Source: Amycolatopsis sulphurea (GTDB lineage: Bacteria > Actinomycetota > Actinomycetes > Mycobacteriales > Pseudonocardiaceae). Taken from it: a stretch of 64,000 bases of DNA. The notes below the pieces were generated by a model. That model ran no database searches and had not been told where the DNA came from. It worked only from the letters and a program-made list of their open reading frames with translations. Positions 27,947 to 37,022 of the stretch are shown here, piece by piece. The position numbers and the translations under genes are program-made. The stretch spans positions 3,534,001-3,598,000 of the forward strand of contig NZ_PDJK01000002.1 in assembly GCF_002564045.1 (NCBI RefSeq). The letters are read 5' to 3'. Within the stretch, counting starts at the first letter, position 1, and each line of letters opens with the position of its first letter.

Positions 27947-27978
27947 CGAAGGGCGCCTCCGTACGGAGGCGCCCTTCG
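27947..27978. terminator. Perfect 32-bp palindrome, terminator
   Basis: CGAAGGGCGCCTCC, GTAC, GGAGGCGCCCTTCG, 16 bp past the stop codon of the TQVV protein gene. The stem is perfect. No T run follows, as is common in high-GC actinomycetes. Confidence 0.75.
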
Positions 27979-28161
27979 TCGTCCGCGGACCATTTCCGGT
28001 GAAATGCAAAATGGTGGTTATCCCGATCTTGCTGCGTTCCGGCAGCCGGGGGAATCGCCGCCGGATTTCCCGGCCGGGTGCGGTGGCCTGGCGGTAGCGG
28101 GGATTTTCCGGGTTAGGGTGAGCGCCGATCGTCCCCGCCTTTCATCTCGAGGAGAGTCACG

Positions 28162-28677
28162 GTGCGCGGATCCACCGCCCGGCAGGTGCCGCGGAATCGG
28201 TACCCGGACAGGGAATCTCGGCATCCTGGCCGGGGCAGCGCACTCGCGGCGGGCCTGCTCGGGCTCATCGCGGCGGTGGCTGCCGGTTATCTTCCGGTCA
28301 CGCGATTCATCGATATTCCGTTCGGATTCAGTCTTGGTGATCTTTCGCCATGGACACTGGTGGATCTCGGCGCTTATCTGGGCGCCGCGCTGGCTTTTCT
28401 GGTCGGTTCGCTGGCGACCTTCTTCCGCGCGGTCACCGGCGCGGTACTGCTGGTGCTCGGCGCCCTGCTGGCGATCGGGGCGATCCTGCTCGAACCGTTC
28501 CTCGGCGCCGGGATCACCTACGCCGAGTACTTCCGCGCGGTGTTCCGGCTGGACGGGTTCGCCGCGCTGGACCACGCGGTCCTGATGGTCGCGGCGCCCT
28601 TGGTGCTGCTGCTCGCCATACTGCCCTCGACCTTCGGGCATCTGCGGTTCCGGGCCCCGGCGCTGCCGCTGGACTGA
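28162..28677 (+). CDS. Small tetra-spanning membrane protein
   Basis: 171 residues from a GTG preceded by GAGGAGAG. A basic N-terminus of about 28 residues is followed by four hydrophobic segments: AAGLLGLIAAVAAGYLPVT, LGAYLGAALAFLVGSLATFF, AVTGAVLLVLGALLAIGAIL and VLMVAAPLVLLLAILPSTF. No family is recognised. It lies between two low-complexity membrane proteins in the same orientation, but with its own spacing and ribosome site. Topology is clear; function is not. Confidence 0.7.
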   Translation: MRGSTARQVPRNRYPDRESRHPGRGSALAAGLLGLIAAVAAGYLPVTRFIDIPFGFSLGDLSPWTLVDLGAYLGAALAFLVGSLATFFRAVTGAVLLVLGALLAIGAILLEPFLGAGITYAEYFRAVFRLDGFAALDHAVLMVAAPLVLLLAILPSTFGHLRFRAPALPLD

Positions 28678-28785
28678 AGCTTCGCCGGTCGGACCTGCGA
28701 AATTCGCCACGAACGGGGCGACGGCCTGGCACGATACGGGGACCGTACCCGCGGCCGGCGGGTCCGCAGCAGCCGAAGGATTCCC

Positions 28786-29685
28786 GTGACCGACCCCCAG
28801 CAGCCGCACGGCCAGTACCCCTACTCCGGTCAGCCGGCGTCCGGGGCGCAACCGTATCCGGGAAGCCAGCCGACCCCTGCCCAGTCCTATCCGGACAGCC
28901 AGCCGATGCCCGCCCAGTCCTATCCGGACAGCCAGCCGACCCCTGCCCAGTCCTATCCGGACAGCCAGCCGATGCCCGCCCAGTCGTTTCCGGGAAGCCA
29001 GCCGATGCCCGGCCAGCCGTTTCCGGGCAGCCAGCCGACGCCCTCCCAGCCTTACTCGGGCAACCATCCGATGCCCGCGCAGCCCTATCCCGGCGGCCAG
29101 CCTGTGCCGGGCCAGCCCTATCCCGGCAGTCAGCCCATGGCCCCGCAGCCCTATCCCGGCGCGCAGTTCTACGGCCAGATGCCGGGCCCTTACCCCCAGC
29201 AGCAGTACCCGCCCTATCCCGGCGTGATGCAGCCGAGGCCGAACGGCGCGACCGCGATCATCGCCGGGGTGCTGGCCGCCGTTGGCGGTGCGGCGGCCTT
29301 GTTCGGCGCGATCGGCGGGGCGGTCCTGCTCGGGCACCGGGGCGGACTCGGCTACGGGCTGCTGGCCTTGATCGTGAACCTGGCGCTGGCCGTCCTGCTG
29401 ATTTTCGGGGCGACCACGCTGTTCCTGCACAAGCCGGCCGGCCGGTTGTGCGTGATCGCCGGGTGCGGGCTGGCGATCGCCTACTCGATCACCTCCGCCG
29501 TGCTCGTCTCGGCCGGGGTGAGTTCGCTCCGCGGCGGGTCGGAGCTGATCGGCTTCGGGATCGCCGGTGCGCTGGTCGCCCTGATCCCGCCGGTGGCGAC
29601 GCTGGTGCTCGCACTGGTGAAGCCGACCGTGGATTGGGTCTCGCAGCCCGGTTCCGGTGGGTATCCGCAGCAGCCGGGATGGTGA
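28786..29685 (+). CDS. Membrane protein with an N-terminal 11-residue tandem repeat
   Basis: 299 residues from a GTG. Residues 20-130 are tandem repeats of about 11 residues, typified by SYPDSQPMPAQ and SYPDSQPTPAQ, rich in Tyr, Pro and Gln. Four membrane spans follow from about residue 155 (IAGVLAAVGGAAALFGAIGG, LLALIVNLALAVLLIFGATT and two more). The DNA repeats are near-identical at 33 bp spacing, suggesting recent unit duplication. The layout mirrors the TQVV protein upstream. Function unknown; a cell-envelope or divisome accessory role is a guess. Confidence 0.75.
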   Translation: MTDPQQPHGQYPYSGQPASGAQPYPGSQPTPAQSYPDSQPMPAQSYPDSQPTPAQSYPDSQPMPAQSFPGSQPMPGQPFPGSQPTPSQPYSGNHPMPAQPYPGGQPVPGQPYPGSQPMAPQPYPGAQFYGQMPGPYPQQQYPPYPGVMQPRPNGATAIIAGVLAAVGGAAALFGAIGGAVLLGHRGGLGYGLLALIVNLALAVLLIFGATTLFLHKPAGRLCVIAGCGLAIAYSITSAVLVSAGVSSLRGGSELIGFGIAGALVALIPPVATLVLALVKPTVDWVSQPGSGGYPQQPGW

Positions 29686-29767
29686 GCGGTCTTACCAGCC
29701 GCCTCTCCCTCCGGGAACCCCGTCCCACCTGACGGGAATATCCGGGGTGGATCGTACTCTGGTACGT

Positions 29768-30925
29768 ATGGCCCACGATTACGCCGCATTTGGCTTCGAG
29801 ACGCGCGCGATCCACGCCGGGCAGCAGCCCGACCCGCGCACCGGCGCGGTGATCGTGCCCATCTACCAGACTTCGACCTACGCGCAGGACGGCGTGGGCG
29901 GCACCCGCGAGGGCGATTACGAATACTCGCGGACCGCGAACCCCACGCGCACCGCGCTGGAAGAGGCGCTCGCTTCGCTGGAGGGCGCTCGCCACGGGCT
30001 GACCTTCGCCTCCGGGATGGCCGCCTCCGACGCCGTGCTCCGCACCGTGCTGCGTCCTGGTGATCACCTGGTGCTCGGCAACGACGCGTACGGCGGCACC
30101 TTCCGGCTCATCGACAAGGTGCTGAGCCTGTGGGGCATCGAGCACACCGTCGCCGATCTCGGCCGGATCGACGAGGTGCGGGCGGCCATGCGCCCGGAGA
30201 CCAAGCTGATCTGGTGCGAATCGCCGACCAACCCGCTGCTCGGCATCGCGGACCTGGCCGGGCTGGCCGGCGCGGCGCACGAGGGCGGGGCCCGCCTGGT
30301 GGTCGACAACACCTTCGCCACCCCGTATCTGCAGACCCCGCTGGCGCTGGGCGCGGACATCGTCGTGCACTCGACCACGAAGTACCTCGGTGGCCACTCC
30401 GACGTGGTCGGCGGCGCCGTGCTGACCAACGAGGACGAGGTCCGTGAGCAGCTGTTCTACCTGCGCAACGCGGCGGGCGCGGTGCCCGGCCCGTTCGATG
30501 CCTGGCTCACCCTGCGCGGGCTGAAGACGCTGGCCCTGCGGATGGAGCGGCACAGCGACAACGCGGACCTGATCGCCCGCACTCTGACCCGGCACCCGAA
30601 GGTCACCCAGGTCTACTACCCCGGCCTCCCGGACCACCCCGGCCACGAGATCGCCGCGAAGCAGCTGCGCCGCTTCGGCGGCATGGTCTCCTTCCGGGTC
30701 GCCGGCGGCGAACAGGCCGCACTGGACGTCGTGTCCCGCACGAAGCTGTTCATCCTGGCCGAATCCCTCGGCGGCGTCGAATCCCTGATCGAGCACCCCG
30801 GCCGCATGACGCACGCGTCCACCGCGGGCTCGACCCTCGAGGTCCCGGAAGACCTGATCCGGCTCTCCGTCGGCATCGAGGACGGCCAGGATCTGCTGGC
30901 CGACCTCACGCGGGCGCTGGGCTGA
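29768..30925 (+). CDS. metB: Cystathionine gamma-synthase / gamma-lyase family enzyme
   Basis: 385 residues from the ATG at 29768. This is a Cys/Met-metabolism PLP enzyme: YSRTANPTR near residue 58 binds the neighbouring subunit's cofactor, DNTFATPYLQTPL holds the ring Asp, and VHSTTKYLGGHSDVVGG contains the PLP Lys near residue 203. RLSVGIEDGQDLLADL closes the protein. Together with the cystathionine beta-synthase gene 3.5 kb upstream it completes a transsulfuration route linking homocysteine and cysteine. Synthase and lyase activities cannot be told apart by sequence alone. A degenerate palindromic core follows 35 bp after the stop. Confidence 0.9.
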   Translation: MAHDYAAFGFETRAIHAGQQPDPRTGAVIVPIYQTSTYAQDGVGGTREGDYEYSRTANPTRTALEEALASLEGARHGLTFASGMAASDAVLRTVLRPGDHLVLGNDAYGGTFRLIDKVLSLWGIEHTVADLGRIDEVRAAMRPETKLIWCESPTNPLLGIADLAGLAGAAHEGGARLVVDNTFATPYLQTPLALGADIVVHSTTKYLGGHSDVVGGAVLTNEDEVREQLFYLRNAAGAVPGPFDAWLTLRGLKTLALRMERHSDNADLIARTLTRHPKVTQVYYPGLPDHPGHEIAAKQLRRFGGMVSFRVAGGEQAALDVVSRTKLFILAESLGGVESLIEHPGRMTHASTAGSTLEVPEDLIRLSVGIEDGQDLLADLTRALG

Positions 30926-30959
30926 GCGGGCCGATCACGCACGTCCCGTCCTCAAGGCT

Positions 30960-31006
30960 GTGAAGGGCCCCTTCACAGCCTCAGAGTCCGTGACGGGTCC
31001 CTTCAC
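30960..31006. repeat. Nested-palindrome core (copy 5), degenerate
   Basis: Same architecture as the other cores but mutated: GTGAAGGGCCCCTTCAC, then AGCCTCAGAGTCC, then GTGACGGGTCCCTTCAC. The outer terminal repeats are absent. It lies 35 bp after the metB stop codon. Confidence 0.85.
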
Positions 31007-31056
31007 GGAACGGTAGCCTCTGACCTGCGCACACTCTCCAAAGGGCGGCACAGATC

Positions 31057-31338
31057 GTGAGCAGTGACAACAAGCTGGGGCACGCCTGCGCGAAGCACGT
31101 CTGACCGCGAAGTGGGAAGTCCGCGAGCTGGGTCGGTCGGATCGGGGTGGGACCAGCCCTCCTACCCAACTGGGAACTCGGGAAGCGCACGCCGAAACCG
31201 TTGGACGTGGCGTGCATCTTCGGCGCGCTCGGCATCGTGGGCGACGAGAAGACCCGCATCCTGCGTCTAGCCCTGACAGCCGAGCTGGACCGAGGGCGCT
31301 ACTTCTGGACGGCCGACGCTAACCTTCCGGCGGCTTGA
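31057..31338 (+). pseudogene. Remnant of an XRE-type (DUF5753 class) regulator
   Basis: A GTG start (31057) gives SSDNKLG, then a frameshift. A second frame gives LREARLTAKWEVRELGR, and a third gives PALLPNWELGKRTPKPLDVACIF followed by GDEKTRILRLALTAELDRG. This is the N-terminal helix-turn-helix of the actinobacterial XRE/DUF5753 family; the rest of the gene is gone. It overlaps the 3' end of the convergent XRE gene by 20 bp. Confidence 0.7.
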
Positions 31339-31600
31339 GCCGCCGGACGAGCGTGGATGCATCGACACCCAGCCCGTAGGCAAGCTTCAGCAGGTTGTGC
31401 AGGCTCACATTGCGCAACCCGCGCTCCACCTGGTTGACAAACGTCCAGTGCACGCCCGCCTCGCGGGCCAGACCCTCCTGACTCAGGCCCGCCGCCTCTC
31501 GGTGCGCTCGGACGCGCACGCCTAGTTCCCGCGTCGGCTGGCGACTGCGGTCCCTTTGCCGTGCGGAGCAACCTACCGCCCGATTCGACCATGGACGCAT
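31319..31600 (-). CDS. XRE-family helix-turn-helix regulator
   Basis: 93 residues from the ATG at 31598-31600; another ATG six codons upstream is possible. Residues 25-85 form a Cro/CI-type helix-turn-helix: RVRAHREAAGLSQEGLAREA, then VHWTFVNQVERGLRNVSLHN, and LLKLAYGLGVDASTLV. It is a single-domain repressor-like protein. It is transcribed away from the hypothetical/DUF3558 gene pair, with a 28-bp inverted repeat in the divergent gap that is a good candidate for its operator. XRE genes paired with DUF3558 lipoprotein genes recur in Pseudonocardiaceae; that is from general knowledge. Confidence 0.85.
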   Translation of the reverse strand: MRPWSNRAVGCSARQRDRSRQPTRELGVRVRAHREAAGLSQEGLAREAGVHWTFVNQVERGLRNVSLHNLLKLAYGLGVDASTLVRRLKPPEG

Positions 31601-31620
31601 TCGGTGATTCGCTACCATCA

Positions 31621-31648
31621 CTCGGTGTCTGCAAATGCAGACACCGAG
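31621..31648. promoter_or_regulatory. 28-bp inverted repeat, probable XRE operator
   Basis: CTCGGTGTCTGC, AAAT, GCAGACACCGAG: perfect 12-bp arms. It lies in the divergent gap 20 bp upstream of the XRE start and covers the likely GTG start (31625) of the rightward gene, so bound repressor could block both directions. Confidence 0.6.
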
Positions 31649-32071
31649 TATGGGAGGACTCGCGCGTTCGAAGACACCACCTTTTCGATCTACAACCCGT
31701 GGGCGAACGAGCCCCGGAGAGACGGCTTCTCGCTTGAGCTGGACGAGGCGAAGAAAATCCTCCGGAACCTCAACGACCACAAGGTCCGGTTGGGAGAGCA
31801 GAACCGCAAGATCGCCCAGCTACTCACGATGAAGCCGCCATCGCAGGACCCGACAACCGTGGCCGCGAACACCGCGATGGTCGGCGACGGCAAAGAGCAG
31901 CACGGTGCGTACGCCGGCGGAGCGGAAGCGATAGACCAGCAGCTAGCCTACGTCACGGAACTGGCCGACCGCATCGAGGAAGCGCTGGCCGCGATCGGCC
32001 AGAACGAGCAGGACCAGACCAAGACCATCAAGAACGTCGACCCCGGCTCCCAACCCCCAGGAAAGCTCTGA
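31625..32071 (+). CDS. Hypothetical helical protein upstream of the DUF3558 lipoprotein
   Basis: About 148 residues from a GTG at 31625, chosen because it is the first in-frame start after the divergent promoter; no ribosome site precedes it, so a leaderless transcript is possible. The middle (LDEAKKILRNLNDHKVRLGE and QLAYVTELADRIEEALAAIG) is strongly helical and coiled-coil-like, with a Gly/Ala-rich hinge AYAGGAEAIDQQ. Its stop overlaps the ATG of the lipoprotein gene (TGATG), so the two are translationally coupled. The length and two-helix layout recall ESX-associated proteins, but no motif confirms this. Confidence 0.65.
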   Translation: MSANADTEYGRTRAFEDTTFSIYNPWANEPRRDGFSLELDEAKKILRNLNDHKVRLGEQNRKIAQLLTMKPPSQDPTTVAANTAMVGDGKEQHGAYAGGAEAIDQQLAYVTELADRIEEALAAIGQNEQDQTKTIKNVDPGSQPPGKL

Positions 32072-32679
32072 TGAACCTGCGCGCCACCGCAGCGGTGCTC
32101 AGTCTCGCCCTCCTCGCCGCCGCTTGCTCGTCGCCCACAGACGGCACAGCGACCCCGCCAACTTCGGCCACCGCGCCGTCAGGCCGGGCAGTGCCCTACG
32201 GCGGTGCACCGAAGGTCAAGAACCCGTTGCCGGACAACGTGCTTTCCAGCGATCCGTGCCAGGCACTCACTCCGCAGCAAATCACCGAGCAGCTTGGCTC
32301 CGCGCTCACCGGGAAGCCCGACAGTGATCCGGTTCCGAGCTGCTCGTGGATCAACGCCGAAACCACCGCTTCCATCGGAGTCTCCTACTACCCCGCGCGC
32401 AACGACGGTCTCAGCAACGCCTACACCAACGTCAAGCCGCAGATGAAGCGCTGGGACGCGCTGCCGCCGATCCAAGGTTTTCCAGCCGTTGCCTACGCCA
32501 CTCAGCCAGGATCGACGCCCAACACCTGCAATGTGCTGGTCGGCGTCACGGATCGGCTGTCGTTCCTGGTCGATGTCGCACCCCGAACGAGCAAGATGGG
32601 CAAGGTAGACCCATGCCCGCTCGCGGCCGACGTCGCCAACGACGTCCTCACCACGCTGAAACAGCAAGCGGGCCGGTGA
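32071..32679 (+). CDS. DUF3558-family lipoprotein
   Basis: 202 residues. The N-terminus MNLRATAAVLSLALLAAACS is a lipoprotein signal with a lipobox LAAAC, cleaved before Cys19. A Thr/Pro-rich linker follows. The mature domain carries the DUF3558 pattern: DPCQALTPQQITEQLG near residue 63, PSCSWIN near 90 and a late Cys in VDPCPLAADVANDV, giving two likely disulfides. It is anchored to the outer face of the membrane; function unknown. Coupled to the upstream helical protein and probably controlled by the divergent XRE regulator. Confidence 0.88.
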   Translation: MNLRATAAVLSLALLAAACSSPTDGTATPPTSATAPSGRAVPYGGAPKVKNPLPDNVLSSDPCQALTPQQITEQLGSALTGKPDSDPVPSCSWINAETTASIGVSYYPARNDGLSNAYTNVKPQMKRWDALPPIQGFPAVAYATQPGSTPNTCNVLVGVTDRLSFLVDVAPRTSKMGKVDPCPLAADVANDVLTTLKQQAGR

Positions 32680-32814
32680 AGCCTGCCGTGTGAAACGATG
32701 TCGGCACGGGTCCGGTGCTCCACCCTCCCCCTCCGGCCGGCGACGACGAAGAGCCCCCGTCGCACGCGTCCCGGTTGATCGAAGGCGGTCGGCCGCACCG
32801 GGGAGCATCCATGG

Positions 32815-32971
32815 AACATGGTCCGCGACTACATGGGACACGCTTCCATCGTCACCACCAGCCAAGACCTACGGCCACCTGTTCGAGCAAGCCCACGAAC
32901 GCGCCCGCTCGCTCATGGATGACGTCTTCGCCGCTGTTGTGTACCCCCTGCTTACCGCCGAAGGCCAGTAG
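32815..32971 (+). pseudogene. C-terminal remnant of a tyrosine recombinase (phage-type integrase)
   Basis: One frame reads VRDYMGHASIVTT, the conserved H-x-x-R/GHAS box region. One to two bases later another frame reads KTYGHLFEQAHERARSLMDD, containing the catalytic Tyr (KTYGHL) and the typical C-terminal helix, then a stop at 32971. Everything upstream of the GHAS box is missing and a frameshift separates the two parts, so the gene is dead. It marks a former integrated element; no att repeat or tRNA is visible. Confidence 0.75.
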
Positions 32972-33083
32972 CCGGGTCAGCGCCGGTCAGACGGCTACCG
33001 GCCGCCGGAGCTACAGAAGGGCACCTTCACTACGTCTCCGCCGTGGGCCGCGGTCGGCGAGAAGCAAGCAGCGGGTACGCGGC

Positions 33084-33383
33084 TCAGGGCCGGTAGCTGC
33101 TCGGCTGTGTCCCGTGCTGGTGGGCGGCGTGCGGGGCCGCCTCCTGGTTCGCCGGGGCCGCGGGCAGTTCGTTGCCGTCCACGCAGCTGCCCACCAGTTC
33201 GGTGTGGCTGTCGTGGCGGATGTACTGGGGCTGGCCGCCGCATCCGGCCGCGTCGACTGTGACGTAGGCGGCTCCGGCCAGCGCGGCGGCGGACACGATG
33301 CCCGCGACGAGAGGCACCAGGCCGCCGGAACGGGTCGCGCGCATCGCCCGCCGAGCGGTGGTCGCGTCCTGCCCGCGTGCCAT
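33084..33383 (-). CDS. Small single-span membrane protein
   Basis: 99 residues, ATG preceded by AGGGAG. A basic N-terminus (RRAMRATR) leads to one membrane segment (LVPLVAGIVSAAALAGAAYV, residues 22-41). The extracytoplasmic tail has two Cys (AAGCGGQPQY and VGSCVDGNEL) and a His/Gln/Pro-rich end. No family recognised. Confidence 0.65.
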   Translation of the reverse strand: MARGQDATTARRAMRATRSGGLVPLVAGIVSAAALAGAAYVTVDAAGCGGQPQYIRHDSHTELVGSCVDGNELPAAPANQEAAPHAAHQHGTQPSSYRP

Positions 33384-33480
33384 GGTCGAACTCCCTGCAT
33401 ACGTGTGGTTGCCGTAGCCAGCCTACCGGTCTTACGAGGCGGGCGGCCCGCAAGTCCGCCGGATGGCATCATCGCAGCTT

Positions 33481-34686
33481 ATGGAACTGGTCAGCGTCGA
33501 GCGCATCCTGGAAGCCCGGAAGCTGCTTTCCGGCGTGACCCGGGTCACGCCGATGGAACACGCCCGCGATCTGCGCCGGATGCACGGCGGGCCGGTGCAC
33601 CTCAAGTGCGAGAACCTCCAGCGCACCGGCTCGTTCAAGATCCGCGGCGCCTACACCCGCATTCACGGTCTCTCCGCCGCCGAACGCGATCGTGGGGTCG
33701 TGGCCGCGAGTGCGGGCAACCATGCGCAGGGGGTGGCGCTGGCGTCGTCGCTGCTCGGGATTTCGTCCACGGTCTACATGCCGCTGCGCGCGCCCCTGCC
33801 CAAGCTCGCCGCGACCCGCGGATACGGCGCGGACGTGCACTTGCACGGTGCCGTTCTGGAGGAGACGCTCGCCGAGGCCATTGCCTTCTCCGAACGCACC
33901 GGTGCGGTGTTCATCCATCCGTTCGACCACATCGACGTGATCGCCGGGCAGGGCACAGTCGGCCTGGAAATCCTGGAACAGGTGCCGAACGTCAAGACGG
34001 TGCTCGTGGCGACAGGCGGTGGCGGGCTGGTCGGTGGGGTCGCGTCGGCGGTGAAGGCGTCACATCCGGACGTACGCATCGTCGGCGTGCAGGCCGAGGA
34101 CGCCGCCGCGTTCCCGCCTTCGCTGGCGGCCGGCGCCCCGGTGCGCATCGCGCGAACGCACACCATGGCCGACGGCATTGCGGTCGGTAAGCCGGGGCTG
34201 GTCAGCTACGCGCACGTGTCGGAGCTGGTCGACGAGGTCGTGACGGTCAGCGAGGAATCCCTGTCCCGGGCGGTGCTGCTGTGCCTGGAGCGGCGAAAGC
34301 TGGTGGTGGAGCCGGCCGGCGCGGCGACCGTGGCCGCGTTGCTGCAGCATCCCGGCGCGTTCGAGCCGCCGGTGGTGGCGATCCTCTCCGGTGGCAACGT
34401 GGATCCGGTGCTGCTGCAGCAGATCATCCAGCACGGCATGACCGCGGGCGGCCGGTACCTCAAGCTGCATCTGCGGGTGCCGGACCGGCCGGGCTCGCTG
34501 GTGTCGGTGCTGTCCGATGTGAAGGACCTCGGCGCCAACGTGCTGGACGTCGAGCATTCCCGGATCTCCGGCAGTCTCGCGCTCGGCGAGGTGGACGTGG
34601 CACTCGCGCTGGAGACCCGCGGTCCGCAGCACTGCGCGGAGGTCGAGGCCGCCCTCGCCGCCGCCGGGTTCACCATCGTCCCCTGA
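33481..34686 (+). CDS. ilvA: Threonine ammonia-lyase with C-terminal ACT domain
   Basis: 401 residues from the ATG at 33481; an ATG six codons upstream is an alternative, and neither has a clear ribosome site. Residues 1-310 form a fold-type II PLP enzyme: the Lys is K53 in RTGSFKIRGAY, VAASAGNHAQGVALAS binds substrate, and LVATGGGGLVGGVAS binds phosphate. Residues 325-401 (LHLRVPDRPGSLVSVLSDV) form one ACT domain, as in the shorter threonine dehydratases. It deaminates threonine to 2-oxobutanoate for isoleucine synthesis or catabolism. Convergent with the HPPD gene, 80 bp apart. Confidence 0.92.
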   Translation: MELVSVERILEARKLLSGVTRVTPMEHARDLRRMHGGPVHLKCENLQRTGSFKIRGAYTRIHGLSAAERDRGVVAASAGNHAQGVALASSLLGISSTVYMPLRAPLPKLAATRGYGADVHLHGAVLEETLAEAIAFSERTGAVFIHPFDHIDVIAGQGTVGLEILEQVPNVKTVLVATGGGGLVGGVASAVKASHPDVRIVGVQAEDAAAFPPSLAAGAPVRIARTHTMADGIAVGKPGLVSYAHVSELVDEVVTVSEESLSRAVLLCLERRKLVVEPAGAATVAALLQHPGAFEPPVVAILSGGNVDPVLLQQIIQHGMTAGGRYLKLHLRVPDRPGSLVSVLSDVKDLGANVLDVEHSRISGSLALGEVDVALALETRGPQHCAEVEAALAAAGFTIVP

Positions 34687-34766
34687 CGATTCCACTGTGG
34701 ACAGTGGGGCGGCCGATTCGCGCCGAACCGGCCGTTCCGTCGTGAAATCCTTACATTGCAGGGGTT

Positions 34767-36005
<1,239 letters not shown>

Positions 36006-36017
36006 TCATTGATTTGA

Positions 36018-36034
36018 CTGGACAATATGTTCAG
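36018..36034. promoter_or_regulatory. Near-perfect palindrome between hppD and the Lrp gene
   Basis: CTGGACA, ATA, TGTTCAG: 7-bp arms with one mismatch, in the only AT-rich part of the divergent region. Size and symmetry fit an Lrp/AsnC-type half-site pair. Candidate operator for both genes. Confidence 0.5.
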
Positions 36035-36086
36035 CCATACTCGGTGACCCGAGGTCATCATGGACAACCTGTGCAGGAGACGACCG

Positions 36087-36554
36087 ATGCTGGACTCGCT
36101 GGACGCCCGGCTGTTGCTGCTGCTGACCGACTCGCCGCGGCTGGGCGTACTCGAATGCGCACGGCGGCTCGGCGTGGCGCGTGGCACCGTGCAGGCGCGG
36201 CTGGACCGCCTCGCCGAACGCGGGGTGCTCGGCGGGTTTCCCCCGGAACTGGACCTCGCCGCGATGGGCTACGGGCTCACCGCGTTCGCCGTACTGGAGA
36301 TCGCCCAGGGCAAACGCGGCGGCGTCGCCGAGGCCCTCGCCGCGATCGACGAGGTCTGCGAAGTCCACGCCACCACCGGCCAAGGCGATCTGTTCGTCCG
36401 CCTGGTCGCCCGCGACAACGACGACCTGCAACGCGTGATCGACGAGGTGGTCGGCGTCCCCGACGTGCTCCGCACCTCGACTTCGATCGCCTTGTCCACG
36501 CCGGTTCCGCCGCGGGTACGGCCGCTGCTGGAGCGGGCGGCGAGGCCGGACTAG
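36087..36554 (+). CDS. Lrp/AsnC-family regulator
   Basis: 155 residues from the ATG at 36087, which follows AGGAGACG at a good distance; an ATG at 36060 would add nine residues. The winged helix (LDARLLLLLTDSPRLGVLEC, then ARRLGVARGTVQARLDRLAE) is followed by an RAM ligand-binding domain (LTAFAVLEIAQGKRGGVAEA, and TGQGDLFVRLVARDNDDLQR). Divergent from hppD, so a tyrosine- or hydroxyphenylpyruvate-responsive control of that gene is likely. A palindromic element follows the stop by 21 bp. Confidence 0.9.
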   Translation: MLDSLDARLLLLLTDSPRLGVLECARRLGVARGTVQARLDRLAERGVLGGFPPELDLAAMGYGLTAFAVLEIAQGKRGGVAEALAAIDEVCEVHATTGQGDLFVRLVARDNDDLQRVIDEVVGVPDVLRTSTSIALSTPVPPRVRPLLERAARPD

Positions 36555-36575
36555 ATTCGGGCGGGTGGGGGCGGG

Positions 36576-36727
36576 GTGTCGGCAAAGTCGGTGTGAGGGG
36601 CCCTGCGCCGCCTCGGAGGTCCGTGAAGGGGCCCTTCACGGACTCTGAGTCTGTGAAGGGCCCCTTCACAGACCCGGGACAGGTCTGGCGCACGCCACGA
36701 GGTGGTCGCGCGTCTCGAACGCCTCCG
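36576..36727 (+). mobile_element. Nested-palindrome element (copy 6), right part lost
   Basis: Starts GTGTCGGCAAAGTCGG with the sequence GAGGGGCCCTGCGCCGCC, as in the right end of copy 4 read in reverse. It carries the core at 36623-36669 and continues GACCCGGGACAGGTCTGGCG, CACGCCACGAGGTGGTCGCG, matching the interior of copy 4 in reverse. Similarity fades after about 36727 and no right terminal repeat is found, so it is truncated. Confidence 0.65.
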
Positions 36728-37022
36728 CGACCTGAGGGAGGGTCTGCGCGAACTCGTTGCCGCGCACGAACTCATGGCGAAACGTAAACTCGATGATCCC
36801 CATCGTTAGCCGTTACGTCAGTTCCCGGTACGGTAGCCGACATTCGATGTCCACCGCTCGTGGATAATCTCTGAATTACCCTCGTCGAACCGGCGAGGGT
36901 AAAATCGGTCACTCGGATCTCGAGCGAAGTTCGGACTTTGTTTCCGAATTCGGTGAAAGTGACCTGCGTGCGCTGACGATGCCGACCGCTCTGCGTCGGA
37001 TCTGGAAGGATTTTGCCTCGAT
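36728..37022. other. Upstream region of the biosynthetic cluster
   Basis: The first 80 bases could encode a charged helical peptide tail but have no start. From about 36830 the composition is clearly more AT-rich than the neighbours, and the inverted repeat annotated at 36876-36902 lies here. This is the likely promoter region of the decarboxylase gene. Confidence 0.45.
36876..36902. promoter_or_regulatory. Inverted repeat upstream of the decarboxylase gene
   Basis: TTACCCTCG, a 9-base loop, CGAGGGTAA: perfect 9-bp arms, 120 bp before the decarboxylase start. Could be an operator or an attenuator stem. No regulator gene is present in the cluster. Confidence 0.45.

Noticed and set aside
28018-29430. 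A 470-codon open frame on the minus strand opposite the two low-complexity membrane-protein genes
   Set aside because: It mirrors the repeat codons of the real plus-strand gene, has shadow composition rich in Arg/Gly/His, and lacks a ribosome site. Similar long frames opposite the SARP, NRPS and DUF255 genes were rejected for the same reason.
34692-34707. CCACTGT-GG-ACAGTGG hairpin between ilvA and hppD as a terminator
   Set aside because: The stem is only 7 bp with no T tract, and similar TCCACAGTGG words recur elsewhere in the window, so it may be a general over-represented word.
36701-36809. A frame reading VVARLERLRDLREGLRELVA, then AHELMAKRKLDD
   Set aside because: It looks like a coiled-coil protein tail, but it has no start and its first part belongs to the palindromic element, so it may be chance or a short remnant.
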